Positions 1 through 4,599 are shown, counted from the first letter of the stretch. The stretch: DNA of 5,658 nucleotides from an uncultured Ruminococcus sp. (GCA_946186215.1 CAMHMM010000135.1:1-5658); one strand, 5' to 3'. Numbers and translations are program-made. Notes: generated by a model from the sequence alone, not told the origin.

Positions 1-63
1 CTGGACAATCTCGGACTGGAAACAGAAAAGCACGATGTTGTCAAGAAGTGGGATATATACTGA
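1..63 (+). CDS. C-terminal end of an unidentified protein (5' part outside window)
   Basis: Reading from base 1, an open frame of 20 codons ends at TGA (61-63). It encodes LDNLGLETEKHDVVKKWDIY, and an intrinsic terminator begins seven bases after the stop, so this is very probably the real 3' end of a plus-strand gene. The tail is charged and carries no motif I recognise, so no function is given. It belongs to a separate transcription unit, because the terminator and a new promoter lie between it and rny. Confidence 0.7.
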   Translation: MDNLGLETEKHDVVKKWDIY

Positions 64-69
64 TTTACG

Positions 70-92
70 GGAGCGCTGCGGCGCTCCTTTTT
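70..92 (+). terminator. Intrinsic terminator of the upstream gene
   Basis: GGAGCGC (70-76) pairs perfectly with GCGCTCC (81-87) around a TGCG loop, followed directly by five T (88-92). It lies just after the stop codon at 61-63. Confidence 0.93.
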
Positions 93-132
93 ATATACCC
101 AAACACACCGTATATATGAAGTCCCCCCTGTC

Positions 133-166
133 ACAGATATTACAAAGCGCAGAAAATTGTATCTGT
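133..166. repeat. Inverted repeat in the gap before the rny promoter
   Basis: ACAGATA (133-139) is complementary to TATCTGT (160-166), and an inner CAA/TTG (143-145 with 157-159) extends the stem after a 3-nt bulge. No T run follows, so it is a poor terminator. Its role is unknown. The rest of 93-221 shows nothing I can assign. Confidence 0.4.
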
Positions 167-221
167 TTATTGTATATGTTTAATAAATTCTGCCGTCCGG
201 ATTTTTAATGCACAATGCCGC

Positions 222-250
222 TTGACAAATCGTAAACAATATATTATAAT
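222..250 (+). promoter_or_regulatory. Sigma-A promoter of rny
   Basis: A perfect -35 TTGACA (222-227) and a perfect -10 TATAAT (245-250) are separated by 17 bp, in AT-rich surroundings just upstream of the rny leader. Transcription should start near 257. A much weaker second candidate (TTGGTC 489-494, TATAAG 513-518, 18-bp spacer) lies inside the leader and would give a short mRNA lacking the upstream hairpin domain. Confidence 0.92.
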
Positions 251-385
251 AAAATAGTATGCAAAATGATTGTGCGTCCAGCACTTGATACATACAGACT
301 GCCGCTAAAAAGGCAGATCATGATCATATCGCTTGTACTTATCATATATCATCCGGCCGTTGTCTGTCCTTTAACGGCTTATACT

Positions 386-444
386 GATCTCTCCGCAGGA
401 GCGGCTCTGTGCGCAGAAAATGCGCCGCAAGGCGGAGGCAGATC
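386..444 (+). promoter_or_regulatory. Upstream hairpin domain of the rny leader
   Basis: GATCTCTCCGC (386-396) pairs with GCGGAG (432-437) and, after a 2-nt GC bulge, with AGATC (440-444), giving 11 bp. Within the apical part, GCGCA (411-415) pairs with TGCGC (421-425) across a GAAAA loop. AGATC occurs again at 469-473, a second possible partner for GATCT. The 3' arm is the same segment that can pair with the masking strand near the start codon. Confidence 0.55.
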
Positions 445-584
445 CAATATATTATCCCATAAATATATAGATCTTTAAGGAAATAGTTTTGGTCATGTCA
501 AATTCAATTTCATATAAGAGAAAGCTGATTCTTGACAGGTAGGTTGACTGTCTGCCCGACGGCAGGCTGTTGATATATGAATGT

Positions 585-609
585 ACCTCCGCGATAAAGA
601 AAAGGAGGT
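585..609 (+). promoter_or_regulatory. Shine-Dalgarno-masking hairpin and RBS that sets the rny start
   Basis: AAAGGAGGT (601-609) lies 8 nt before the ATG at 618 and fixes that codon as the start. ACCTCC (585-590) is a perfect 6-bp complement of GGAGGT (604-609), with a 13-nt A-rich loop, so the ribosome binding site can fold into a hairpin. The pair can extend to TG/CA with one bulged base (C610). Confidence 0.65.
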
Positions 610-617
610 CACACTGG

Positions 618-2177
618 ATGGAACAATTGCTGATCGGCTTTCTGATAGGCACGGTAGTGGCAGGTGTCGTAGCCGCACTGATAGCGTTCAGAGCCGGGAT
701 CAAGTACCGTATGTCACAGGCAGAAAGTGCGATAGGTTCCGCTGAAAAGGAAGCCGAAAGAATAATCGAAGCAGCAAAGGAAGAAGCAGAGAGCAAGAAG
801 AAGATCGCCCTTGTAGAAGCCAAAGACGAGATACACAAGGATCGTACAGAGCTTGAAAAGGAGATCAAGGACAGAAGAAGCGAGCTCTCCAGACAGGAAA
901 GACGCGTACAGCAGAAGGAAGAGAACTTAGACAAGAAAACGGATCAGTTCGAGAAAAAGGAAGATCAGCTCCAGAAAAAGCTCAAAGCAGCTGATGAAAA
1001 GCTTGAAGAGGCAGAGCGCATAAAGAAGTCTCAGATGGATGTTCTCGAAAAGATCTCTCAGCTCACTACCGAGCAGGCAAAGGAGCAGCTGCTCACAGTC
1101 CTCGACAATGAACTGACACATGAGAAGGTTCTTCGCGTCACCCAGTACGAACAGCAGGTAAAGGATATCTGCGAGGAGAAGGCAAGAGGTCTTATCGCCC
1201 TTGCAATCTCAAAATGTGCCGCAGATCAGGTCGCTGAAACCGCAGTTTCTGTGGTAGCGCTTCCCAGTGATGATATGAAAGGCCGTATCATCGGACGAGA
1301 GGGAAGAAACATCAGAACACTCGAAACACTCACGGGCGTTGAGCTCATCATCGACGATACTCCCGAGGCTATCACACTTTCATGCTTTGATCCCGCACGC
1401 CGCGAGGTAGCAAGGATCGCGCTTGAAAAGCTCATCGCAGACGGCCGCATCCACCCTGCTAAGATCGAGGAAATGGTGGAAAAGGCTAAGCGCGAGGTAG
1501 AGCACCGCATCAAGCAGGAGGGCGAAAGAGCGATACTCGAGACCAATGTTCACGGTATCAATCACGAACTCGTGCGCCTGATAGGAAGGCTCCACTACCG
1601 CACATCATACAGACAGAATGTGCTCACACACTCCATCGAAGTGGCTCATCTCTGCGGTATCATGGCTTCCGAGCTGGGAGTTGACGCAGCGACCGCAAGG
1701 CGTGCAGGTCTTCTCCACGATATCGGAAAGGCTCTTTCCTACGAGATCGAAGGCTCCCATGTACAGATCGGCGTTGATGTATGCCGCAAGTACAAGGAAA
1801 GCGCAGAGATCATTCATGCAGTCGAGGCTCACCACGGCGATGTGGAATGCAGGACTGTTATTGCAGCGCTGGTCCAAGCTGCCGATGCCATCTCCGCAGC
1901 AAGACCCGGTGCCAGAAACGAGAATTACGAAAACTATATCAAGCGTCTTGAAAAGCTCGAAGAGATCTGCTCCTCCTACGAAGGCGTTGAAAAGTCCTAC
2001 GCTATTCAGGCCGGCAGAGAGGTCCGCATCATGGTCATCCCCGAGCAGGTCAACGACGAAAAGATGGTTCTCACAGCCCGCGAGATCGCAAAGCGCATAG
2101 AAAGCGAAATGCAGTATCCCGGACAGATCAAGGTCCACCTTATCAGAGAATCAAGAGCCATCGAATACGCAAAGTAA
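618..2177 (+). CDS. rny: Ribonuclease Y, membrane-anchored endoribonuclease
   Basis: RNase Y starts mRNA decay in many Gram-positive bacteria by internal cleavage, working at the inner face of the membrane. At 519 aa it matches the usual family length of about 520. In order: an N-terminal membrane anchor (about 3-24); a long Lys/Glu-rich coiled coil (about 30-180); a KH RNA-binding domain with the GRIIGREG loop (222-229); and an HD phosphodiesterase domain with His338, the LLHDIGKA motif (His367-Asp368), EAHHGD (403-408) and Asp423. His367-Asp368 corresponds to the catalytic pair of the Bacillus subtilis enzyme. The frame stays open upstream to a TTG at 570, but the strong RBS and the membrane anchor directly after Met support the ATG at 618. 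The gene is monocistronic, with its own promoter and terminator; the usual ymdB neighbour is not directly downstream. Identification is very secure. Confidence 0.98.
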   Translation: MEQLLIGFLIGTVVAGVVAALIAFRAGIKYRMSQAESAIGSAEKEAERIIEAAKEEAESKKKIALVEAKDEIHKDRTELEKEIKDRRSELSRQERRVQQKEENLDKKTDQFEKKEDQLQKKLKAADEKLEEAERIKKSQMDVLEKISQLTTEQAKEQLLTVLDNELTHEKVLRVTQYEQQVKDICEEKARGLIALAISKCAADQVAETAVSVVALPSDDMKGRIIGREGRNIRTLETLTGVELIIDDTPEAITLSCFDPARREVARIALEKLIADGRIHPAKIEEMVEKAKREVEHRIKQEGERAILETNVHGINHELVRLIGRLHYRTSYRQNVLTHSIEVAHLCGIMASELGVDAATARRAGLLHDIGKALSYEIEGSHVQIGVDVCRKYKESAEIIHAVEAHHGDVECRTVIAALVQAADAISAARPGARNENYENYIKRLEKLEEICSSYEGVEKSYAIQAGREVRIMVIPEQVNDEKMVLTAREIAKRIESEMQYPGQIKVHLIRESRAIEYAK

Positions 2178-2183
2178 ACAGCG

Positions 2184-2216
2184 CCGCCCCGCATAACACT
2201 GCGGGGCGGAATTTTT
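2184..2216 (+). terminator. Intrinsic terminator of rny
   Basis: CCGCCCCGCA (2184-2193) pairs perfectly with TGCGGGGCGG (2200-2209) around TAACAC, followed by AA and five T. It starts six bases after the rny stop codon. Confidence 0.96.
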
Positions 2217-2347
2217 AAAGAAAGACACACATGAACAGGGCTGTATGACCGCAGCACTTTCCTGTATGCGTTAATTGTTGATATCAACAAAAACAATACA
2301 TTCATATTTGGTCAAAGCGCTGATTTTTGTTAATATTGCAAAAAAAA
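2217..2347. other. Intergenic stretch before the small Cys-protein promoter
   Basis: I see no coding potential here. The stretch holds one perfect 16-bp palindrome (2275-2290, listed separately) and then a strongly AT-rich tract (2321-2347) that leads into the -35 element, possibly acting as an UP-like element. Confidence 0.5.
2275..2290. repeat. 16-bp perfect palindrome, possible operator
   Basis: TTGTTGATATCAACAA is self-complementary over its whole length, the size and symmetry of a binding site for a dimeric repressor. It ends 57 bp upstream of the -35 at 2348, so it would suit an upstream-acting regulator better than a blocking one. A related imperfect copy, TTGTTAATATTGCAA, lies at 2327-2341, closer to the promoter. 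The protein that might bind it cannot be named. Confidence 0.4.
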
Positions 2348-2376
2348 TTGAAAAAATTATCTGTTTGTGATATAAT
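2348..2376 (+). promoter_or_regulatory. Extended -10 sigma-A promoter of the small Cys-protein gene
   Basis: TTGAAA (2348-2353), a 17-bp spacer and a perfect TATAAT (2371-2376) preceded by TG at 2368-2369 form a strong promoter. Transcription should start near 2383, leaving a leader of about 110 nt. Confidence 0.88.
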
Positions 2377-2423
2377 CAATACAGTGATGTCCCTAGCCTC
2401 TAAGGCAGAGCTTTGAAATAATT

Positions 2424-2461
2424 GTGGCAGCTGCATACAAATCAAATAAACCGGCTGCCAC
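2424..2461 (+). promoter_or_regulatory. Long-stem hairpin in the small Cys-protein leader
   Basis: GTGGCAGCTG (2424-2433) pairs with CGGCTGCCAC (2452-2461) over 10 bp with one G-U pair; the 18-nt loop is A-rich. A second GGCAG at 2404-2408 could compete for CTGCC (2455-2459), and GCCT/AGGC at 2396-2405 forms a small hairpin around CTA. No T run follows, so this is not a terminator. The stem ends 31 nt before the ATG. Confidence 0.5.
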
Positions 2462-2492
2462 TCGGAATATTCAGCGAAGGAAGGAATAGATA

Positions 2493-2702
2493 ATGGCAAA
2501 GAAGAAATATTTCGGTGAAAAGATCCCTCCTCAGTGCCAGTATTGCAATTTCGGTACGAGAGCTAAGAGCGGCGGAAAGGTGCTCTGCGAGAAAAAGGGA
2601 ATAGTAGGCGAAACAGACAGCTGCAACAAGTATGTCTATTCTCCTCTTAAAAGGATCCCGAACAAACAGCTCCACATACCCGGAAACTTTGACGAAGACT
2701 GA
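2493..2702 (+). CDS. Small four-cysteine, putative zinc-binding protein
   Basis: A 69-aa basic protein with ATG at 2493, preceded by AAGGAAGGA (2477-2485) at good spacing. It has four cysteines, Cys15-x2-Cys18, Cys32 and Cys44, which suggests one structural zinc site; the start is Lys-rich and the end acidic. There is no signal peptide or membrane segment, so it is probably cytoplasmic. It has its own strong promoter and structured leader, and a terminator-like hairpin follows. I do not recognise a named family. The regular Cys spacing, good RBS and dedicated promoter argue that it is a real gene. Binding of RNA or protein would fit a small zinc-ribbon protein, but nothing in the sequence shows it. 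Confidence 0.85.
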   Translation: MAKKKYFGEKIPPQCQYCNFGTRAKSGGKVLCEKKGIVGETDSCNKYVYSPLKRIPNKQLHIPGNFDED

Positions 2703-2733
2703 TACGGTCTGTGACAGGATCAGCACAAATACC

Positions 2734-2774
2734 CGCCGCCTGAAAGCATCACATCAGCTTTCGGGCGGTGTTTT
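2734..2774 (+). terminator. Terminator or attenuator between the Cys-protein gene and the hydrolase gene
   Basis: CCGCCTGAAAGC (2736-2747) pairs with GCTTTCGGGCGG (2757-2768), 12 bp with one G-U pair, extendable by two more pairs to 2734/2770, around a 9-nt loop. Only four T (2771-2774) follow before C. No promoter is visible in the 37 nt between the hairpin and the next start codon, so read-through may feed the downstream pair. Confidence 0.8.
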
Positions 2775-2811
2775 CATCACACCGGATCATATGACAAACG
2801 GAGGAAATGAT

Positions 2812-3432
2812 ATGAGCACCGAGATCACAGTCAACATCCACAGCAGCATCCGCATACAAAGCGACACGGCAGTTATCCGCATTGACCCCTTCAAGATAGA
2901 AGGCGAGCCCCACGATGCAGATATAATTTTCATCACTCACGACCATTACGACCATTATTCGCCGGAGGATATCCAAAAGGTAAGCAAGCCCGACACAATT
3001 CTTGCCACTCCGAAAAACATGGAACAGCAGCTTTCCGGCATGAACGCAGTTCTGTTTACCCCCGGGGAGACAGGCGAGGTGCGCGGCATTCCCGTTGAGG
3101 CAGTGGCATCATATAATATCATGAAGCCCTTTCACCCGAAATCAAAGGGAAATGTGGGGTATGTGATGACCGTAGACGGACAGCGGATCTATGTTGCGGG
3201 AGATACCGACAGCATCAGGGAGATAAAGGCTGTCAGATGCGACACAGCTATCGTGCCCATCGGCGGGCTGTACACCATGAATGCCTCAGAAGCGGCATCG
3301 GTTGTTAATGAAATTCACCCGAAGACTGCCATTCCCGTCCATTACGGTGACATAGTCGGGAAAGCAAGCGACGGTGGAAAATTCAAAAAGCTCGTTTCGG
3401 ATGGGATCGAAACGATACTGCTGATAAAATAA
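2812..3432 (+). CDS. UlaG-like metallo-beta-lactamase-fold hydrolase
   Basis: A 206-aa cytoplasmic metal-dependent hydrolase of the small Lactamase_B_3/UlaG-like branch of the metallo-beta-lactamase superfamily. The HxHxDH metal-binding motif is at 43-48 (His43, His45, Asp47, His48); SYN with FHPK at 100-110, the VAGDTDS segment with Asp131, and PVHYG with His177 complete the pattern typical of this branch. All expected metal ligands appear present. The substrate cannot be read from the sequence; relatives include L-ascorbate-6-phosphate lactonase and many uncharacterised enzymes. GGAGG (2800-2804) seven bases before ATG 2812 fixes the start over an in-frame ATG at 2791 and a longer open frame that runs through the hairpin. 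The lipoprotein gene starts 12 nt after the stop codon, so the two are probably co-transcribed. Confidence 0.93.
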   Translation: MSTEITVNIHSSIRIQSDTAVIRIDPFKIEGEPHDADIIFITHDHYDHYSPEDIQKVSKPDTILATPKNMEQQLSGMNAVLFTPGETGEVRGIPVEAVASYNIMKPFHPKSKGNVGYVMTVDGQRIYVAGDTDSIREIKAVRCDTAIVPIGGLYTMNASEAASVVNEIHPKTAIPVHYGDIVGKASDGGKFKKLVSDGIETILLIK

Positions 3433-3444
3433 GGGAGTATTATT

Positions 3445-3891
3445 ATGAAAAAGCCAATATCTGCAATGCTTGCAGTCATGCTCTCCGCACTTTGCTGCGC
3501 CTGTGGATCGGATATATCCTCAAATACCAATAACACATTTTTAAACGATGCCACATCAAACGCGGCCGCAGCAGCGGAAACAGATTCGGAGATCAGTGCA
3601 ATTGTAACATTTGACGGTTCGATACTCGAATCCGACGGGATAATAGAGCCTATGGACACAAAGGAGCTCATAGAAAAGCTGTCCGCACTCAAAATGGACA
3701 TGACACCCGACGAGGTTACCGCCCTTTTCGGCAAGGAGCCGTATTTAGTACAGGAAGCAAATTCGATGATATTCAAGTATTTCAGCGGTGATGTCACCAT
3801 TACGCTGTGGGGAACACAGCTTTTTCAGGCCACGGTGGAATGCGGCGGTTCTGAGGTAGCAATAGCTCTGGCCTGCGATGCTGAAGAGTAA
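3445..3891 (+). CDS. Small lipoprotein with a BamE/SmpA-like motif
   Basis: A 148-aa predicted exported lipoprotein. Lys2-Lys3, a hydrophobic stretch and a Cys cluster (17, 18, 20) form a type II signal peptide; Cys20 before Gly-Ser is the likeliest lipid-bearing residue, although Cys at -2 and -3 makes the lipobox untidy. A Ser/Asn/Ala-rich linker (about 22-50) follows. Residues 86-99 (MTPDEVTALFGKEP) resemble the helix-turn motif of BamE/SmpA-like domains, and a short beta-rich segment follows, ending in an acidic tail. In Gram-positives such domains occur in surface lipoproteins of unknown role; no outer-membrane function is implied. GGGAG (3433-3437) gives a good RBS. It is the second gene of a tight pair with the hydrolase. 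Export is fairly sure; function is unknown. Confidence 0.85.
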   Translation: MKKPISAMLAVMLSALCCACGSDISSNTNNTFLNDATSNAAAAAETDSEISAIVTFDGSILESDGIIEPMDTKELIEKLSALKMDMTPDEVTALFGKEPYLVQEANSMIFKYFSGDVTITLWGTQLFQATVECGGSEVAIALACDAEE

Positions 3892-3936
3892 GCTCGCAGA
3901 AGTAATATCATCATCGGTAGAATTGATAGGCTCCCT

Positions 3937-3968
3937 CAGTCAAACAGCCCTTACGGGCTGTTTGACTG
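3937..3968 (+). terminator. Perfect 14-bp inverted repeat after the lipoprotein gene, likely terminator
   Basis: CAGTCAAACAGCCC (3937-3950) pairs without mismatch with GGGCTGTTTGACTG (3955-3968) around TTAC, 45 nt after the stop codon. No T run follows; the only U-rich part lies inside the 3' arm, so termination may use a shorter inner stem. It also aligns in place with the first hairpin of the repeat units that follow. Confidence 0.55.
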
Positions 3969-3972
3969 GTCT

Positions 3973-4190
3973 GTCGGCTTTGACGACATAATCTAAGCGT
4001 AAAATCAACTGGAAATAAAAGTTCCGAGCCGCAAATGAGCACCTCTATTCAAAAAAGCATACGGGCAACAGTCGGCTTTGCCGACCAAGTAACAAACGAC
4101 GGCGATAGGATTGCAAAACATAGTTCCGAGCCACAAATGAGCGTTCCCGTTCAAAAAAGCATACGGGAAGCCGTCGGCCTTGCCGACAAC
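3973..4190. repeat. Two clear copies and one degenerate copy of a hairpin repeat
   Basis: Units at 4021-4088 and 4123-4190 align without gaps over 68 bases with 13 differences by hand count (about 81% identity), offset by 102 bases. Each contains a TTC-A6-GCATACGGG core and ends in the hairpin GTCGGC-(C/T)TT-GCCGAC. A third copy of that hairpin, with one mismatch, is at 3973-3987. Copy 2 has an additional perfect 7-bp stem, TTCCCGT (4144-4150) with ACGGGAA (4163-4169). The array fills the gap between the convergent lipoprotein and tRNA-Leu genes. Minus-strand frames across it give a repeating KADxxPYAFLN-type peptide, but they lack coding support. It is probably a dispersed intergenic repeat family; other genomic copies cannot be seen here. 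Confidence 0.8.
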
Positions 4191-4194
4191 CGAC

Positions 4195-4224
4195 AAAAAA
4201 ATCCTTGTACCGAAGTACAAGGAT
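4195..4224 (-). terminator. Intrinsic terminator of tRNA-Leu
   Basis: ATCCTTGTAC (4201-4210) and GTACAAGGAT (4215-4224) pair perfectly over 10 bp. On the minus strand the loop is TTCG and the stem runs into seven T (complement of A4195-A4201). It starts just after the encoded CCA end of the tRNA. Confidence 0.95.
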
Positions 4225-4227
4225 CTT

Positions 4228-4314
4228 TGGTGCGGATAACAGGAGTTGAACCTGCACCGAGTTGCCCCGACTAGAACCTGAATCTAGCGCGTCTGCCTAT
4301 TCCGCCATATCCGC
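4228..4314 (-). tRNA. tRNA-Leu (anticodon CAG)
   Basis: Read on the minus strand, the acceptor GCGGATA (5' end at 4314) pairs with TATCCGC (4232-4238), followed by discriminator A and an encoded CCA (4228-4230). The anticodon stem CTAGA/TCTAG encloses TTCAGGT, giving anticodon CAG, which reads leucine codon CUG. A long variable arm typical of class II tRNAs follows, then a T arm with TTCAACT. The length of 87 nt including CCA is normal for tRNA-Leu. Confidence 0.97.
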
Positions 4315-4329
4315 AAATGCAACAGTATT

Positions 4330-4358
4330 ATTTTACAGCAATACGGGGCGAAAGTCAA
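4330..4358 (-). promoter_or_regulatory. Sigma-A promoter of tRNA-Leu
   Basis: On the minus strand TTGACT (4358-4353), a 17-bp spacer and TAAAAT (4335-4330) form a good promoter, with a predicted start about 8-9 nt before the tRNA 5' end. The spacer side of the -10 is GC-rich, as is common in stable-RNA promoters. Confidence 0.88.
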
Positions 4359-4599
4359 GCGATGAAAAGGGCATTTTAAAAAAAATTTACATTTATTATC
4401 CACACCTCAGGCAGACCGATGCCACGCCCAACGCAGTGCCGTTCATATATCAAAAACCGACACGGGTGATACGAAATATTGCAAAGCAATCGAAAAAGCC
4501 CTGTATAAAACGGACTCAACCAACAGTAGAGTCCCGCATAAACGGCGGTTTTTTCGGAATATCAACCACCGGTTCGTGTTAAAAAGTCCTGTCAGGCGA
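4359..4599. other. Intergenic region with a DnaA box and small hairpins
   Basis: The space between the divergent tRNA-Leu and XRE-regulator promoters shows no convincing gene; an open plus-strand frame runs through the tRNA and is spurious. Its AT-rich start contains TTATCCACA (4396-4404), a perfect DnaA-box consensus. Further on lie a small hairpin ATTGC-AAA-GCAAT (4478-4490) and the terminator-like pair listed next. Confidence 0.5.
4512..4554 (+). terminator. Terminator-like hairpins without an assigned gene
   Basis: GGACTC (4512-4517) pairs with GAGTCC (4529-4534). Next to it, sharing C4534, CCGC (4534-4537) can pair with GCGG (4545-4548) just before six T (4549-4554). The second stem is only 4 bp. 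On the minus strand the first hairpin is followed by GTTTTAT, so termination in either direction is possible. It may insulate the downstream regulator gene, or end an unrecognised short transcript. Confidence 0.4.

Larger units (their letters stand above)
257..617 (+). promoter_or_regulatory. Long structured 5' leader of rny, candidate regulatory RNA
   Basis: About 361 nt separate the predicted transcription start from the rny ATG, much more than ribosome binding needs. The leader holds three structures: a bulged hairpin at 386-444, a small hairpin CTGCC/GGCAG at 552-565, and a hairpin at 585-609 that covers the Shine-Dalgarno. The first and third can exchange strands, because GCGGAGG (432-438) is perfectly complementary to CCTCCGC (586-592). 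No riboswitch consensus that I know fits. An ATG-initiated frame of 70 codons inside the leader (266-478) has no ribosome binding site and is not called. Autoregulation by RNase Y, or control by a ligand or antisense RNA, is inference. Confidence 0.6.

Noticed and set aside
266..478. 70-codon frame with a hydrophobic stretch in the rny leader
   Set aside because: No ribosome binding site in front of the ATG, only about 9 nt from the predicted transcript start, and it overlaps the structured leader. A leader peptide is not excluded but is unsupported.
532..537. TTGACA inside the rny leader
   Set aside because: No -10 element at 16-18 bp spacing; the sequence there is GC-rich hairpin.
570..617. 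Longer rny frame starting at a TTG
   Set aside because: The strong Shine-Dalgarno at 601-609 and the membrane anchor right after the ATG at 618 fit the family; the extra 16 residues lie across the masking hairpin.
452..934. Minus-strand frame rich in Ser and Leu opposite the rny start
   Set aside because: It is the complement of the Lys/Glu coiled-coil coding sequence and has no promoter or RBS.
2632..2811. Extended N-terminus for the hydrolase, or a start at 2791
   Set aside because: The extension overlaps the small Cys-protein gene and the terminator hairpin; GGAGG at 2800-2804 points to ATG 2812.
4005..4220. Minus-strand frame with a repeating KADxxPYAFLN-type peptide
   Set aside because: The peptide repeat follows from the DNA repeat units; no RBS, and the frame includes the tRNA-Leu terminator.
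4262..4582. 106-codon plus-strand frame across tRNA-Leu
   Set aside because: It begins inside the tRNA, has no RBS and no protein-like features.
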